DNA of 64,000 bases from Trichopria drosophilae (Eukaryota; Arthropoda; Insecta; Hymenoptera; Diapriidae). The notes below the pieces were generated by a model, which had not been told where the DNA came from, searched no databases, and saw nothing but the letters and a program-made list of their open reading frames with translations. Every line of letters starts with the position of its first letter. The first letter of the stretch is position 1. The stretch covers positions 100,497,001-100,561,000 of the forward strand of contig CM059587.1 in assembly GCA_030407085.1 (NCBI GenBank), in the 5' to 3' direction. Below are positions 9,406 through 19,936 of the stretch, piece by piece. Both the position numbers and the translations under genes were made by a program.

Positions 9406-11357
9406 ACGCTGTACACAACAAATTAAATATCAAACATAAATCAGTAGTTTTATTATCATTTATAAACCTGTTTGTATACATAGGTAATTCCTTTCCTTTT
9501 GAAAGTCGGTAACGATTTTATTGCGTGTTCTCATTACAATGAAAGATTAAACGAAAAATCACGTACATCATTAAGGAATAATTTCGACGTGAACATGCAA
9601 ATTAGGACGAAAATAACTACTATGTCTACAGAAAGACAAGAAAAGTCAAAGTCAGATTTGTAAAATCGATTCAACTCTCACGATATGACACGACTCATCT
9701 TATGTACATGACGACGAGAGGCCGTTGGATTCAGTTTATGTTAGCCATATCTATATGTATGATATGTACATTCTGACTGTGGAAACGATTTGAAATGGAA
9801 ATGATATCCACCGAAAATCTACGTTGCCTGTCTGTGCCAAAATCCCAGCTTCAGCCTTCGTTCACAGTTCAAACTCGAAAAATATATATCGTGACAAGTG
9901 TAACTTGAATAAATGTTTAATTTTGAAAAAGGGTAGAAAGAAAATGTATACTGAAACTGACAAGAAAAAAGTTAAATATTTACTTCAGAAGCAGAGGATA
10001 TTAATTTTTAGACTTTAAGTTTTCACCATTTTCTGCCATGTCCTTTCTCTGCGATATCTTTGATTTTTCTTTTGACGTGACAAATTTTGCCTTTAATATT
10101 TGGATTCTTTTTAATTCATCCCTTCTGTTCAGGCATCGAATTTTATTCGAAACAAATAAAACATTTCTTGGCAGGAGAAAAAAATTAGTCGTAAATAAAA
10201 GATTGAATTTAAACATAATTTTTTATGTTTCGCAAATGATCTGTCAAGCAAAAAAAGTTCTTAGACAGACCTATTTTATGTGTAAATATAAATTATTGCT
10301 TTTATTGTTCGTAAAATATTGTGCATCCTTATTAATGTTATTCTCAATCATTAAAATGAAGATTGTCAGAACGTGGTTTGTCATTTTGGAGGTAGTAAAC
10401 GTGTAAACAAATCATCGTTCCCGAGCAACGTAATAAATCATGAAATAATACAGACAAGAATTACGTCGTAAAGCAGAAAATAAATTATAGGAGCAGTATA
10501 ATAAAACACATAGTAAATTATACAGTTAAAAGCGAAAGTCACACTTCATAGTCGCCTTTTATAGGGAAATTATTCAATTTGTGTAGTTTCTTTGATATTC
10601 GTCATTATGCATTTTGCGTACGAATTTGAACACAAACGCAGTCGTGAAATAGCTGCATAATGCATACATGTAATCCCGACAGTTTTTAAGTGCGTAAACA
10701 TAAAACGAAATAAAAAATACTTTTCAAAATATATACAAAATAAGTAGATGTTTTTTTTTCATCGAATACAATACAATTAAATGCTGCAGCAATTCAAATG
10801 AACAAAGATTTGTATTCTAGGAAACGAAATTAAATATTTTAAATTCGAAAGTTTTTAGTATAAACTTAAATTACCTTAAATTTAAATTTTTTATATGTAA
10901 GTGTGTGACTTTAGGATGGAATTTATCATATTCTCGCTAGGCATTTGAGCGCAGACATATAATAATTGGAATAAATACTATTTGCCAAATATATTTTGAT
11001 ATTGATTTGTAATTGAAATTCCTAAACCAGAATAGTAAAATATATGAGCTTATGAAATTAACAATGTTTTTTTTGCAAATGTTACTAGTGAGAATAGTAA
11101 AAACGTTCGTGATTACCAATGAAAATTGAGTCACGTGATAAACACATACATATACATATATGGTTATCATGAATGTTTTTAATATTCCATGGAGTATAAT
11201 TTTCTACAAGAAAATTGTAAATTTGATAAACGTTTATGAACGATTCCTACAATCTAGTTGCGTTTGTCGCCGTCAGGCGTATAAGCGATGCTCATAGGTT
11301 CGTTGTGACTCCCGTTATAGAAATGGGTTTTTATTCCATCAAAAGCAGATCAAATGA
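9406..11357. other. No gene seen; AT-rich unique sequence
   Basis: Open frames of 64-122 codons occur on both strands around 9824-10406 and overlap antisense to each other, with low-complexity K/N/F/L-rich translations. No domain is recognised. TGCATAATGCAT-like motifs occur at about 10612 and 10658. The rest is A/T-rich sequence with no clear repeat structure. Confidence 0.3.
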
Positions 11358-11873
11358 TCCCAATAGCATACTTTATTCCATCCATATTCCTAGAATATTC
11401 CTTCCGTAATATTCCATCCGTATTCCAGGAACATTGAAACGTCCAACGTTCGGAATATTCCTTTGGAATATTCCAGGAACATTGAAATATTTTGCATTCG
11501 AAATATTATAAACAATATAAATTTTGTTAGAATATTCCTAAAACTATGAAATAATACAGACGAAATAATAATGCGAAATGAATGAATATCATCTTTTAAG
11601 CTGATTTCAGAATATTTCATTAAGGGGTCACAATTATTAAATGATTTCCTAAAAATCTAGTAGGTAATTTTAAAAAATACAAATATGTGTTAATTGTTTA
11701 TAATCCCTCTACATTAATTGATAGAGTTTTTAAAACATGGGACTAAAAAGTTCAATCTGTAATGCTTAATAATATTTATAATGCAGAATATTTCAATGTT
11801 CCAAAGGAATATTCCAAACGTAGGATATTTCAATATTCCTGGAATATGGATTGAATAAAGTGTACTATTGGGA
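11358..11873. mobile_element. 516-bp TIR element with GAATATTCC repeats
   Basis: The ends are TCCCAATAG at 11358 and CTATTGGGA at 11873. The inverted repeat extends inward about 40 bases with few mismatches (ACTTTATTCCATCCATATTCC-type). The sub-terminal parts carry multiple GAATATTCC palindromes. The interior has a 76-codon minus frame that is repeat-derived. No transposase is present. Target duplication is not clear, so superfamily is unassigned. Confidence 0.7.
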
Positions 11874-12830
11874 ACAAGCATAAAGAAATCACATGAAGAT
11901 CAGTTATCTTCATTGTCTGTTCTCAACTCTCAGCGAAGAATAGTAAGTTTTCCTATTTTTATAAGATATCTTCCTATAAAATTTCTCTCAGTGTATTATA
12001 ACATTTTCGTAATACCCTTGAAATATTAATAAATTCATGATTTTTATAAATAGGTATATTCAGAAATGACGTAGTTGAAAAAGTTATAAAAAAAAAGGAG
12101 AGAGTTGATGCGCCGTTGACCGTGGTCAAATTATAAATAAATATTGGGGATTGTAGTCCTCTGTGTCCACGGCGTTGTACACCATTAACGGCGTATATTT
12201 AAGCTGCACGGGGCCATCCTGCGGTAGACAAAGCTCGGTAAATATCCAGAGGGGGACAAAAGCTCCGCTTCAAAGAGTAAAAAAGTGAAAAAAAAAAAGG
12301 GGCGAGAGGGACGAAAGGGACAGAAAATGCATAAAAGCGACCAGGAGGCTGTAGGCGAGAAAGAAACGAGCTGGTGTATACGGATACATGCGCATACAAG
12401 GATCAACATTTCGTCCTGTTTCCCTTTGCTTTGGTATCGTCGTCGTTCATACGTTTAGCGGCTCAAATATTTAAAACACTCGTTTAAGGCCGAAGAAATG
12501 CTTTACGTGTATATATAGTTACAAAATTATAGAGTCGCTTCAACGTGAAATACCGGCTGAGAGGTATGCAAAGTCATGACATCATACGCCTCTTCGAAAA
12601 TTGTATTACACATGGTTCGCTAGTGATGTCACGATTCAGTCGAATAATCTGCTGAAACCGCATACCTACTCAAAATCGAAAAATCCAGCAATATTCAATT
12701 TTTATTAGTCGATTCACGTTTAATCGGAATATAGGTTTATCGCATTGTATGATTTAATATTGCATGGAGGTGTGCACCATAACAAAATAAACGAAAAATT
12801 CCATTAAAAATGTATGAGAATTTTAGTGTA
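11874..12830. other. GC-richer unique island (12.1-12.65 kb)
   Basis: Within this spacer, 12100-12640 is less AT-rich and repeat-free. It contains the palindrome TTGACCGTGGTCAA at about 12116-12129 and overlapping minus frames (66-74 codons) with no recognisable domain. Such islands recur across the window and may be conserved regulatory DNA. That is inference from composition only. Confidence 0.3.
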
Positions 12831-13074
12831 CAGTAAGACCTCATTATAATGGCCCTGCCGTTCTCAATTTTCCCCTCCAATCTCGTTACTATGACATGGG
12901 AAGGTATATGTAGTGCTTCCCCCACTCAGAAAGACATGTTTACGTGTGACTGGCGCATGCACAGGTCACACACATGCAAATACGTATTTGTACTCCGTAA
13001 TACCATAAGAGTGGGGATGAGAGGTAAGCAATAAGGCCATAATAATGAATCGCCATTCTAATGAGATTTTACGG
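12831..13074. mobile_element. pogo/Tigger-like MITE
   Basis: TA flanks (12829-12830 and 13075-13076) enclose inverted ends of about 23 bases: CAGTAAGACCTCATTATAAT on the left and the complement of CCGTAAAATCTCATTAGAAT on the right. The CAGTA...CCTC start with TA duplication is typical of pogo/Tigger non-autonomous elements. The interior of 200 bases is GC-richer and contains CACATGCAAATACGTATTTG. The overlapping short frames on both strands are not genes. Confidence 0.75.
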
Positions 13075-13235
13075 TATTAAACAAATTCCAAAAAGTATCT
13101 ACATTAACATTCTCTTGATAAGGATTGTTAATTTTCATTCTACAAAAGGCTAGTTTATATCAGGGAATTTTATTTAGTTTCTTTGAGGAGCGGAAGGTGA
13201 CGTCCTAATTAAAAATCGCAGTCGTGTATGGAATA

Positions 13236-13493
13236 TAGTAGAGTCACGGTATATTTACCCACTCACTTCCTCGCATTCCCCTCCCGTCTCGTTATATTTA
13301 CCAAAAGAAGGGAAGCGTCGGTTCTCCCACTCTCCTCAGTCGCGTTATGTTGGTGACGTCACAAAATGCCCTTCCTGAAGCCCCAGCCCGCAAGGTGGGG
13401 AAAGAAGAGCGACGACAGGAAAAAATAACGGGTCGGAATTGAATGTTGGGACACGTTAATGTAATAGGATGCAATTATACCGGGACTCTACTA
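13236..13493. mobile_element. Second pogo-like MITE with TAGTAGAGTC ends
   Basis: Left TATAGTAGAGTCACGGTATA pairs with right TATACCGGGACTCTACTATA, giving about 22-bp inverted ends inside TA flanks. The interior is GC-richer (GTGGGGAAAGAAGAGCGACG, TTGGTGACGTCACAA). Its end resembles the CAGTAGAGTC type of pogo-family MITEs. It lies 160 bases from the previous MITE. Confidence 0.75.
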
Positions 13494-13515
13494 TACGAAT
13501 TTCATTACGAATGCC

Positions 13516-13716
13516 AGGGAACACCTCAAAAACCCGAATTTAAAAAATCCGAAACATATAAAAATCGACATTTACAAAGCTGACAAAGGTTGTTTTCATC
13601 AATATTACAGCTTTATGACTCATTGGGTTTTTGACAGTCATCGTTTTTTAAGTGTTAAAATTTCCATTTTTCAATGTTTCGGATTTTTGAAAATCGGGTT
13701 TTTTGAGGTGTTCCCA
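13516..13716. mobile_element. 201-bp TIR element, GGGAACACCTC ends
   Basis: Inverted ends of about 47 bases start GGGAACACCTCAAAAACCCG and include ATCCGAAACAT; the right arm is the reverse complement ending in GAGGTGTTCCC at 13716. A loop of about 100 bases lies between. There is no coding sequence and the target duplication is not obvious. Confidence 0.7.
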
Positions 13717-13782
13717 AATAACATTTTCACTTGACAAAATAAGTTGATTCGATTGAAACCGTTTGATAAATGGGTTAAAGTT

Positions 13783-13935
13783 CTCCGCTGATAAGGTAGG
13801 AATATTCATTAAAAATCGTTAATAAAAAATTACTGAATCGATTTTTCAAAATTCGGGCTCTGATTCTCTTTACTGTATATAAGTATCCTAAAAACTACCA
13901 AAGAAATTGATTAAGAATTTTCGGAAATAAGTCAT
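13783..13935 (+). repeat. FB1 fold-back family, partial copy
   Basis: It matches the FB1 consensus seen at 37.3-37.9 kb: CTGATAAGGTAGGAA, CATTAAAAATCGTTAATAAA, GAATCGATTTTTCAAAATTC, and finally GAGAATTTTCGGAAATAAG-type sequence. Only one arm is preserved here. Confidence 0.65.
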
Positions 13936-14194
13936 ACTTTATTTATAGTTTAATTATACACTGCACTTAATTATTATACAATAAAATGGTCGGTTTTGGT
14001 AGAGGAGTTTGTTTTGGAACACCTTGACATTGCTCACATGATATTCATTCATAAGCTCGAAGGTGACTGAAATCTAATTGTGTGCGTTGAAAGAATAGAA
14101 AGAAAAGATACGTATTAATAATACTAAAATATATAATTAAAATAACCCTAATTAAATAATAATTAAAATAACCAATTAACGCCTGAAATGGCAT

Positions 14195-14570
14195 TTTTTA
14201 TACTTCATTTTCAATCAAGTATTTCGTATCAAAATCGAAGTTGAAAACAATTGAAAGGTACATATCCTATTGTTTGCAAGGTCACACTTAAAATTGCAAT
14301 TTTTTAAAAAAGTTAATATTTTTTAATATTTTTCAAATATTATAGTTTAGGATTTTTTTTTCTCGAAAACTATCAACTTTTGGAAAAAGTTGTAAAGAAC
14401 AAAAAACTCTTAGAATTCATCAGAGAATACGCAAAATTTTTTTCAATTTTTCATAAATAAATGATAATTTTGAAAAAATTTTTGCTTATAATGTAACAAA
14501 CAAATTTTTGAAAATTCCACTATATTTCTCGATTAATTCTAAGAACTTTTATAGTTAGAATTTACTATTT
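14195..14570. repeat. Dispersed repeat shared with 31.1-31.35, 38.15 and 47.6 kb
   Basis: Two pieces recur elsewhere. TTTCAATCAAGTATTTCGT (about 14209) returns at 38155. The block CTCGAAAACTATCAACTTTTGG...CTCTTAGAATTC...CCACTATATTTCTCG (14360-14560) returns in the centre of the palindrome at 31.1-31.35 kb. A relative lies at 47.57-47.96 kb. It is therefore a half-copy of a palindromic element core. No gene is present. Confidence 0.6.
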
Positions 14571-15246
14571 CTGGAGTGAGAATGGATCCATTCTTCGCAA
14601 TAGAAAAGTTTTTAAATTTAATGAACGTTTATTTGCCGTAAACTGAGTGAATCACATTCATTGACATTGCAAATTGCATAATTTTCAATGATCGTGTTTG
14701 TGAAATTTTTTGCTGAATTAAAAATCTGATATACATCTTTCATTGAATTGATATCTTACATTGTTCATTCAATTTCAGATACATTAAATTTCATTTTCGC
14801 CCTTAACGAAATTTCAATAACAGCCATAACACACATAAAAAACATGATACCAATACATTTCATTTTTCGAGTAGTGTTTAAACATCTCTCACTCTTAAGG
14901 ATAGAAAAATCACTCTGCATCCATAAAGATGACTCTTTTCGGTTTTGCCAGAGCAGAGTAGTTAAATTGTCACTATGAAGAAATTTGTGGAGAATTGATT
15001 CAGCTTTACCCGTATCAACTCGTCTGTATATCAAATTTGATTTGATTTGATACCATTTATTTTTTGTTCTGGATAAGATTCGTGGATAACTTACACATAT
15101 TACTTTGGGATATGAGAGCGAACTATTGTGGACCTCGATACAGGGAGAAAAATAACATTTTGCGCTCAGTGTGAGAAAAAGTATTTTGATCTAAAACTGT
15201 TACAATGCTTTAAACGTTTTAGTATATTTTAACGTCAAAATTGGGT
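14571..15246. other. No gene seen
   Basis: Two antisense-overlapping open frames (plus 14748-14978, minus 14765-15034) cover the same bases and neither resembles a known protein. No repeat was identified with confidence. Confidence 0.3.
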
Positions 15247-15256
15247 CATAGATGTT

Positions 15257-15440
15257 CAAAAGTAAACTATAAAATATACATAAATGGTGTTGTGTAGGAG
15301 TATATAAACAAAAATAAATGCGAATGGCAGTAACCTCTTGAAAATGAACACGAGTTGTTCGAAACGTCGAGGTAAAATTTCAACAAATCAAATTGTAGGA
15401 CAAAGCCGACCTTTTTATATAAAATATAAAATTTTCTCGA
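15257..15440 (+). mobile_element. Retroelement terminus with TTCGAAACGTC hairpin, single copy
   Basis: It runs from TATAAAATATACATAAATGG through CAGTAACCTCTTGAAAATGA and CACGAGTTGTTCGAAACGTC to AGGACAAAGCCGACC, followed by an A/T-rich tail. The same series of blocks recurs at 43975-44230 with an extra inverted part. The AACACGAGT...CGAAACG motif resembles the short stem plus GAAAC element at Penelope-like pseudo-LTRs; that assignment is from family knowledge and not proven here. Confidence 0.5.
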
Positions 15441-15712
15441 GGTTATTATTATTTTATTGCAAAGGATGGCATTAAAAAACGATAGTTTTTTGAATGTATA
15501 TGATCGAAAGGGGTATTTTTTACGTATGCTGTGCAAAGTCGAATGTTAAAATATAGAATGACTAGATTACCGATTTTTTAAAATTGCATTTCCAACCAAT
15601 TTCTTTAGAATCTAACTGCAATATTTTTACTCCGGAAAATTATGCAGCTTCGACATTGTCTTCCCTTCACGTAACATATCGAGCAATGGTAATTTTCTAT
15701 CTTTCCTCGCAG

Positions 15713-15805
15713 GTCCTCTAAGTGGTGCAATTCCAAGCAATTTTGTATTCTGGAGTAAGGCTCCTTTCAAAAGCTATCGGCATTATGATACGTGTTGCTG
15801 GAGAG
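15713..15805 (+). other. Candidate 93-nt internal exon
   Basis: A pyrimidine-rich acceptor (TTTTCTATCTTTCCTCGCAG) ends at 15712, with a possible branch point GTAAC about 40 bases upstream. A good donor, GAGAG followed by GTGAGAT, begins at 15806. The enclosed 93 bases are a multiple of three. One frame, offset by two bases, is open throughout and encodes a peptide ending RHYDTCCWRG; the other two frames contain TAA. It could be a cassette exon of a gene whose other exons lie outside the window, or in another phase a poison exon. No homology is recognised. Chance is possible, since 31 codons are easily open. Confidence 0.3.
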
Positions 15806-15925
15806 GTGAGATAATATTCATGACGCTTATTAATAGTAATGGCGTAAAATATCGATGTGCATTATTCACAATTTCAACGATTTTTCACGAGAACGAACGT
15901 AAGAATCGGCTTTCCCCGTGTGGGT

Positions 15926-15947
15926 GATCGATTCGATCGAATCGATC
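15926..15947. repeat. Perfect 22-bp palindrome
   Basis: The sequence GATCGATTCGA and its exact reverse complement TCGAATCGATC are joined without a spacer. It lies in a GC-richer unique block (15.66-16.02 kb) just after the exon-like segment, with several further ATCGAT/CGAT words. It may be a symmetric protein-binding site. Confidence 0.8.
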
Positions 15948-17040
15948 GACAATAAATCGAGGGCGAATGTCGAAGGAAGATTCTTATCCATCGAATAGAT
16001 CACGAGGCCGTTAATATGTTTCAACATGTATATACGTTTTTGTTAATATTCACTTGCTCATCCTTAATTTTTGTTTACATGGAAAATGACAAAAAATATA
16101 CAATTAAATAAAATTATAAAGATTATATAATTAAAAAATATTTCAAATTGTTTATTGTTTAAATACCAATAAAAATTCTTTCGCGTACTAGATTAAATAC
16201 TACAACTTATAATAATTATATTATTAATACAAATTATTTGAAATTGTAAGAAATTACGGCTTTTGAGTATGATTTTATTCCTATTTTTAAGTTAAATATA
16301 AATTAACAAACAATGGAAGAAATGAAGTAACTGCAAGTATCGCACAGAAAAAGTTGGTAGTTAGGGTTACTATTTCGATAGTAAAATGCGGACCAAATTT
16401 TTTGTATAGCTATTCTTACTATTTAAATAGTAAGTCCAACAATTTTAATGGTAACGACCACGTGTAAAAAGAGATTAGTCTACATTTTACTACTTAGTTT
16501 TTTGAACCAAAATTCTTTTTTAACTAATTTCGTCTAATGACAGAATTTGGTTTACTTTAGTAGAGGTATTTTAAATGACGTTAAAAAATTCAAAATGTTT
16601 AAAAATGGTAAAGAAGGAATTTACTTCTTTACTTCCGGTTGATTTACGGTTGCAAAAAAAATGGTAAAATAAGAATCAGCTTATTTTCATATTTCCGAAA
16701 ATATAAAGACAAAAGTGGAAAGATCCGATGTGCTAGGGTCCCGAGGGTTCATAAGGTTCCATTTTTAGCATTTTTAAACATGTGGATTTTTAAACTGAAT
16801 TTGCTGTGTAATTTCTGTCATTCTAGGAAATTAGTAAGAAAAATTAAAATAATATTGCAATATTGACATGTTTATTTGCTCGTTATAAGGTAGTTCAGTA
16901 TGTGTATATAATTTAAATTAATAATTTCTACTTCAATATGTTTATAGTATTCTTTGTCTATTTTCATCTTTTCAGTCTAACATTATGACATACAAAGGTA
17001 GATGTATGTTGAGTTTTAAAATTAGTACTTTTCCATCCTA
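15948..17040. other. No gene seen; AT-rich sequence
   Basis: A plus frame of 75 codons at 16639-16866 shows no domain. Around 16370-16470 short words such as TACTATTTCGATAGTA and TACTATTTAAATAGTA form small palindromes. Nothing else was identified. Confidence 0.3.
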
Positions 17041-17440
17041 GACCGTAAAGTTGAATTTTACGGACCGAGAGGAGCTTGCGAGATTGAGAACATATGAGAG
17101 TATTTTACATCGTTTTGTCCGCCATATTACATTCGTCATTTTTAATTTCTAATTTCTGTCCTCACACTCATAATCAGCGAGCCTAAAAACCACCGAACAC
17201 TAAGATTCATCGAGGCTACTTTCCCCTTTTCTGTTGCCATTTTGAATTTTGAAATCGGTTTCTTAAAAGCTAGTCCATAATCCCTGAATATCGAGATCCA
17301 ACCAGATGCAAGGTAGTTTGCCATTTTCGTCCGCCATATTAGATCCGTCATTTTTAATTTAAAAAATTTCAGCTTGGATTCGTAATCATCGACCTCAAAA
17401 ACTTACATGAAAAGTTATGCAAGCTGGAAAATGTGAATAC
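17041..17440. repeat. GTAAAG palindrome followed by two 120-bp-family units
   Basis: CCGTAAAGTTGAATTTTACGG at 17044-17066 belongs to the GTAAA/TTTAC family. It is followed by two units containing GTCCGCCATATT...TCCGTCATTTTTAATTT at about 17118-17145 and 17329-17360 (the reverse orientation of the ATGGCGGATCC motif). The text CAGCTTGGATTCGTAATCATCGACC matches 19690 and confirms one family. A 69-codon minus frame here is repeat-derived. Confidence 0.65.
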
Positions 17441-18158
17441 AATCTTTTTAAATCAGATATCCAAAAAATTTCGAAAATTTAAAAAAAATGTCTCTTTAGG
17501 GATTTTTTGCTATAAAAAACACAATTATATCGTCATACGTTTTCAGTATAGATAAAATGTACTTTTTCTGCATTTTTCACTTCCCATTTTTTAAGGTACA
17601 CTTCAATTTTTGTTACATTTTGGCCAGGTAAGTTAGGATTTTTTTTCAATTTTAGTGCATTAATGACGTTGATTTCCATTAATTTCCGCCTGATTCTTAT
17701 GAAACTACTAGAAGTTTACTTGAACTTTGGGTTACCGAAACTATATATTTATAGCAAACATAGTTTTGATACGCTCCATATTAGCTACAATTGCAATATC
17801 TGCAACGTACTAAGTAAATTGAGAAGAAATAAGTATACATACACGGTCATTGACTTAAAACCGAAACATTAACAAAAACAAAAGATCTATTACAAAGTTT
17901 CGGTGTATTATGAATTTAAAATTAAATGGAAGTGATAAAAAAAATAAAGAGTAATTTTAAACAAAAGAAGGGACAAAAAATGAAATTTTTTTAATTTTTG
18001 TGAAAATTACATTTTTTTAACTCTCGGCCAGGAATAATGGTCCTCTTCAAAAATGTGAAAAAAATTTTATATGAAGCAATTTTCTCATAAATTAATTAGG
18101 TAAAATTATATACATAAGAAAGAAAGAGTTTAATTAGCCATCTAACAGAAATAAATCT
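17441..18158. other. No gene; weak splice-like site
   Basis: AT-rich sequence. CATTTTGGCCAG followed by the perfect donor GTAAGT lies at 17637/17638, an acceptor-donor fusion with only a moderate pyrimidine tract. A 69-codon plus frame at 17663-17872 is not recognised. Confidence 0.25.
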
Positions 18159-18430
18159 CTACAATTTAGATTTTTCATATCTAATATTGACAGTATTTGC
18201 AGTATTTTTTATGAAAAAATGTTCAATTTCTTTTCTTTTGGAATTGTTGCTATCTGATGCAAGAATTTTGACATCGGTATAGTCAAAACTATGCCATGTC
18301 TCAATTCTATGGATAGTTAAGCCAATATAGTTTTTTTTCATCGCCTTCTATATAACGTTGGTGTTCTTTGATGCGTGTCTCTAATCGTCTTCATATATGT
18401 ACTAAGTACATTTTATTTTTTATATCGTAC
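18159..18430 (-). pseudogene. Penelope-like GIY-YIG endonuclease C-terminal fragment
   Basis: The minus-strand translation yields RRLETRIKEHQRYI (about 18355-18400) and, in the next frame, TIHRIETWHSFDYTDVKIL. It ends in KRKEIEHFFI...NIRYEKSKL near 18159. The arginine-rich R.LE.RI.EH segment, the H-x-FDY-x-x-x-KIL motif and the KR..IE..FI tail are typical of the GIY-YIG domain of Penelope-like elements. The catalytic YVGQT part is corrupted by a stop. It differs clearly from the 6.6-7.6 kb copy, so it is a second lineage. Confidence 0.7.
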
Positions 18431-18619
18431 TGAAAACTAATACGAAAAAAAAACAAGTTGAATTAATCCATTTAATCTTGAGTAAATAGGCATTTTATAA
18501 TTCCTTAAAAGGCTGAAATTAACGATTATTGGAAATAATTTTGAAAAACCGAATGGCTGAACGAAAAACAAAAAAAGTAACAACAAAATTTGCAATATTT
18601 TGAAAAAATTGTTCTTAGC
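18431..18619. other. AT-rich spacer
   Basis: Low-complexity A/T sequence with no signal. Confidence 0.4.
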
Positions 18620-18970
18620 TAAGTGGTTCGTTTCTTCGCACTATTTTCTCGCGGATTCGCCGTCGTTCTTCATTTTCCTAAACGAAGGTGAAATAACGGC
18701 GAAACTTTAGTGATTTACACGCCGGGTTAACAGCAACGTATATAGTTTGTACTCTCCTTTTTGCAAATTCTACCGCCTCTCTTCCACCAAGGGAATTATG
18801 CTATTGTCGGATGTTAACAATAGAACTCCGTGACGGACATATTTTAGGAAAATCCCGACGGCGAAGGTGGCGAGGCTCATAGTTTCGGACGTCGACGATA
18901 TTAGCGCAAATTTCACATCCGCCCGACAGCACAAGTTTCAAAATAATTACATCGAAATGTCAGTTTTTTT
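18620..18970. other. GC-richer unique island
   Basis: About 350 bases with many CG dinucleotides (CGCGGATTCGCCGTCG, GACGGCGAAGGTGGCGAGG, GGACGTCGACGATATT). No open frame of note and no repeat is present. Candidate conserved non-coding DNA, judged by composition only. Confidence 0.35.
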
Positions 18971-19078
18971 ATACCATAAATACTGTTTGCCTACAAAACT
19001 GCGTTTTCTGACCGCCATAGATTTTTCGCATGACAAATGAACCATTGTCACAAAAAACACCAACAGGTACAAGGAAAG

Positions 19079-19094
19079 GTTAGGTTAGGTTAGA
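19079..19094 (+). repeat. Interstitial TTAGG-type run
   Basis: GGTTAGGTTAGGTTAG: three tandem units of the insect-type telomere pentamer. It is too short to be a telomere, but it supports an arthropod source. Confidence 0.8.
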
Positions 19095-19368
19095 AGAAGT
19101 CGAGTAATCTATATAAGTAAAATAAAATATTATATTATATAAAACATTTAAAAAATTGTTTTTGATAGTAGATTTATCTCATTGACTTTACTTTACATTG
19201 TTGTAAATTTGTATAATAGCCGGAAAATAATACCATTTTTTCTCAATCCATAAATGCATCTAAATTAAGTACTAGTTTTGAGGCTATTTAAGACTAAAGT
19301 TGGAGGAATTCATGATCCAATAAGAAAACCTGAATTTTATAAAGAATGTATCATTTCATGACGTAATG

Positions 19369-19936
19369 TAAGGTAGGAAATTGCACTACAAACGGAAATT
19401 AAAGATAAATGAATAAAATTTTCAACATTTGGGCTCTGTAAAGGCACTTCTAATTATTATAAACGGTTTCCTAGAAAATACAAGGCATTAATTGAGAACT
19501 GACTGAGAATTTTTGGAAATTAAAAAAACCCACTTATTTCCGAAGTTTCTCAATTAATTTCTTTGGTATTTTTTAGAATACGTATGAATTGCGAGTCCAT
19601 AATCCCTGAATACCGAGATTCATCCAGATACAGGTAATTTTGTAATTTTTGTCCGCCATATTGGATCCGTCATTTTTAATTTAAAAAATGTCAGCTCGGA
19701 TTCATAATCATCGACCTCAAAAACCTATAAAAGAAATTGTTGTGGGCTTGAAAACGTGAAAATAATCTTTTAGAATCAAATTTAATATAAAAAAATTGGA
19801 AAATTGTTTTAAATGCCGTCCATAGTAATTAGAATCACCCTTACATAGTCCGAATTTTGAAAAATCGATTCAGTAATTGTTTATTTATGATTTTTGTGAA
19901 AATTTCTATGTTACCGGCGTCTCACTGTAGAACCCC
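19369..19936. mobile_element. FB1 fold-back element with a nested 120-bp-family unit
   Basis: The left part (AAGGTAGGAAATTGCACTAC...GGGCTCTGTAA...GAGAACTGACTGAGAATTT) is followed at once by the inverted CACTTATTTCCGAAG...CAATTAATTTCTTTGG. The right terminal part returns at 19830-19936 in reverse orientation, ending with a GTTACCGGCG...TGTAGAACCCCCCTT end. Between them (19600-19770) lies a 120-bp-family unit, GTCCGCCATATTGGATCCGTC, as a nested insertion. Non-coding. Confidence 0.65.
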
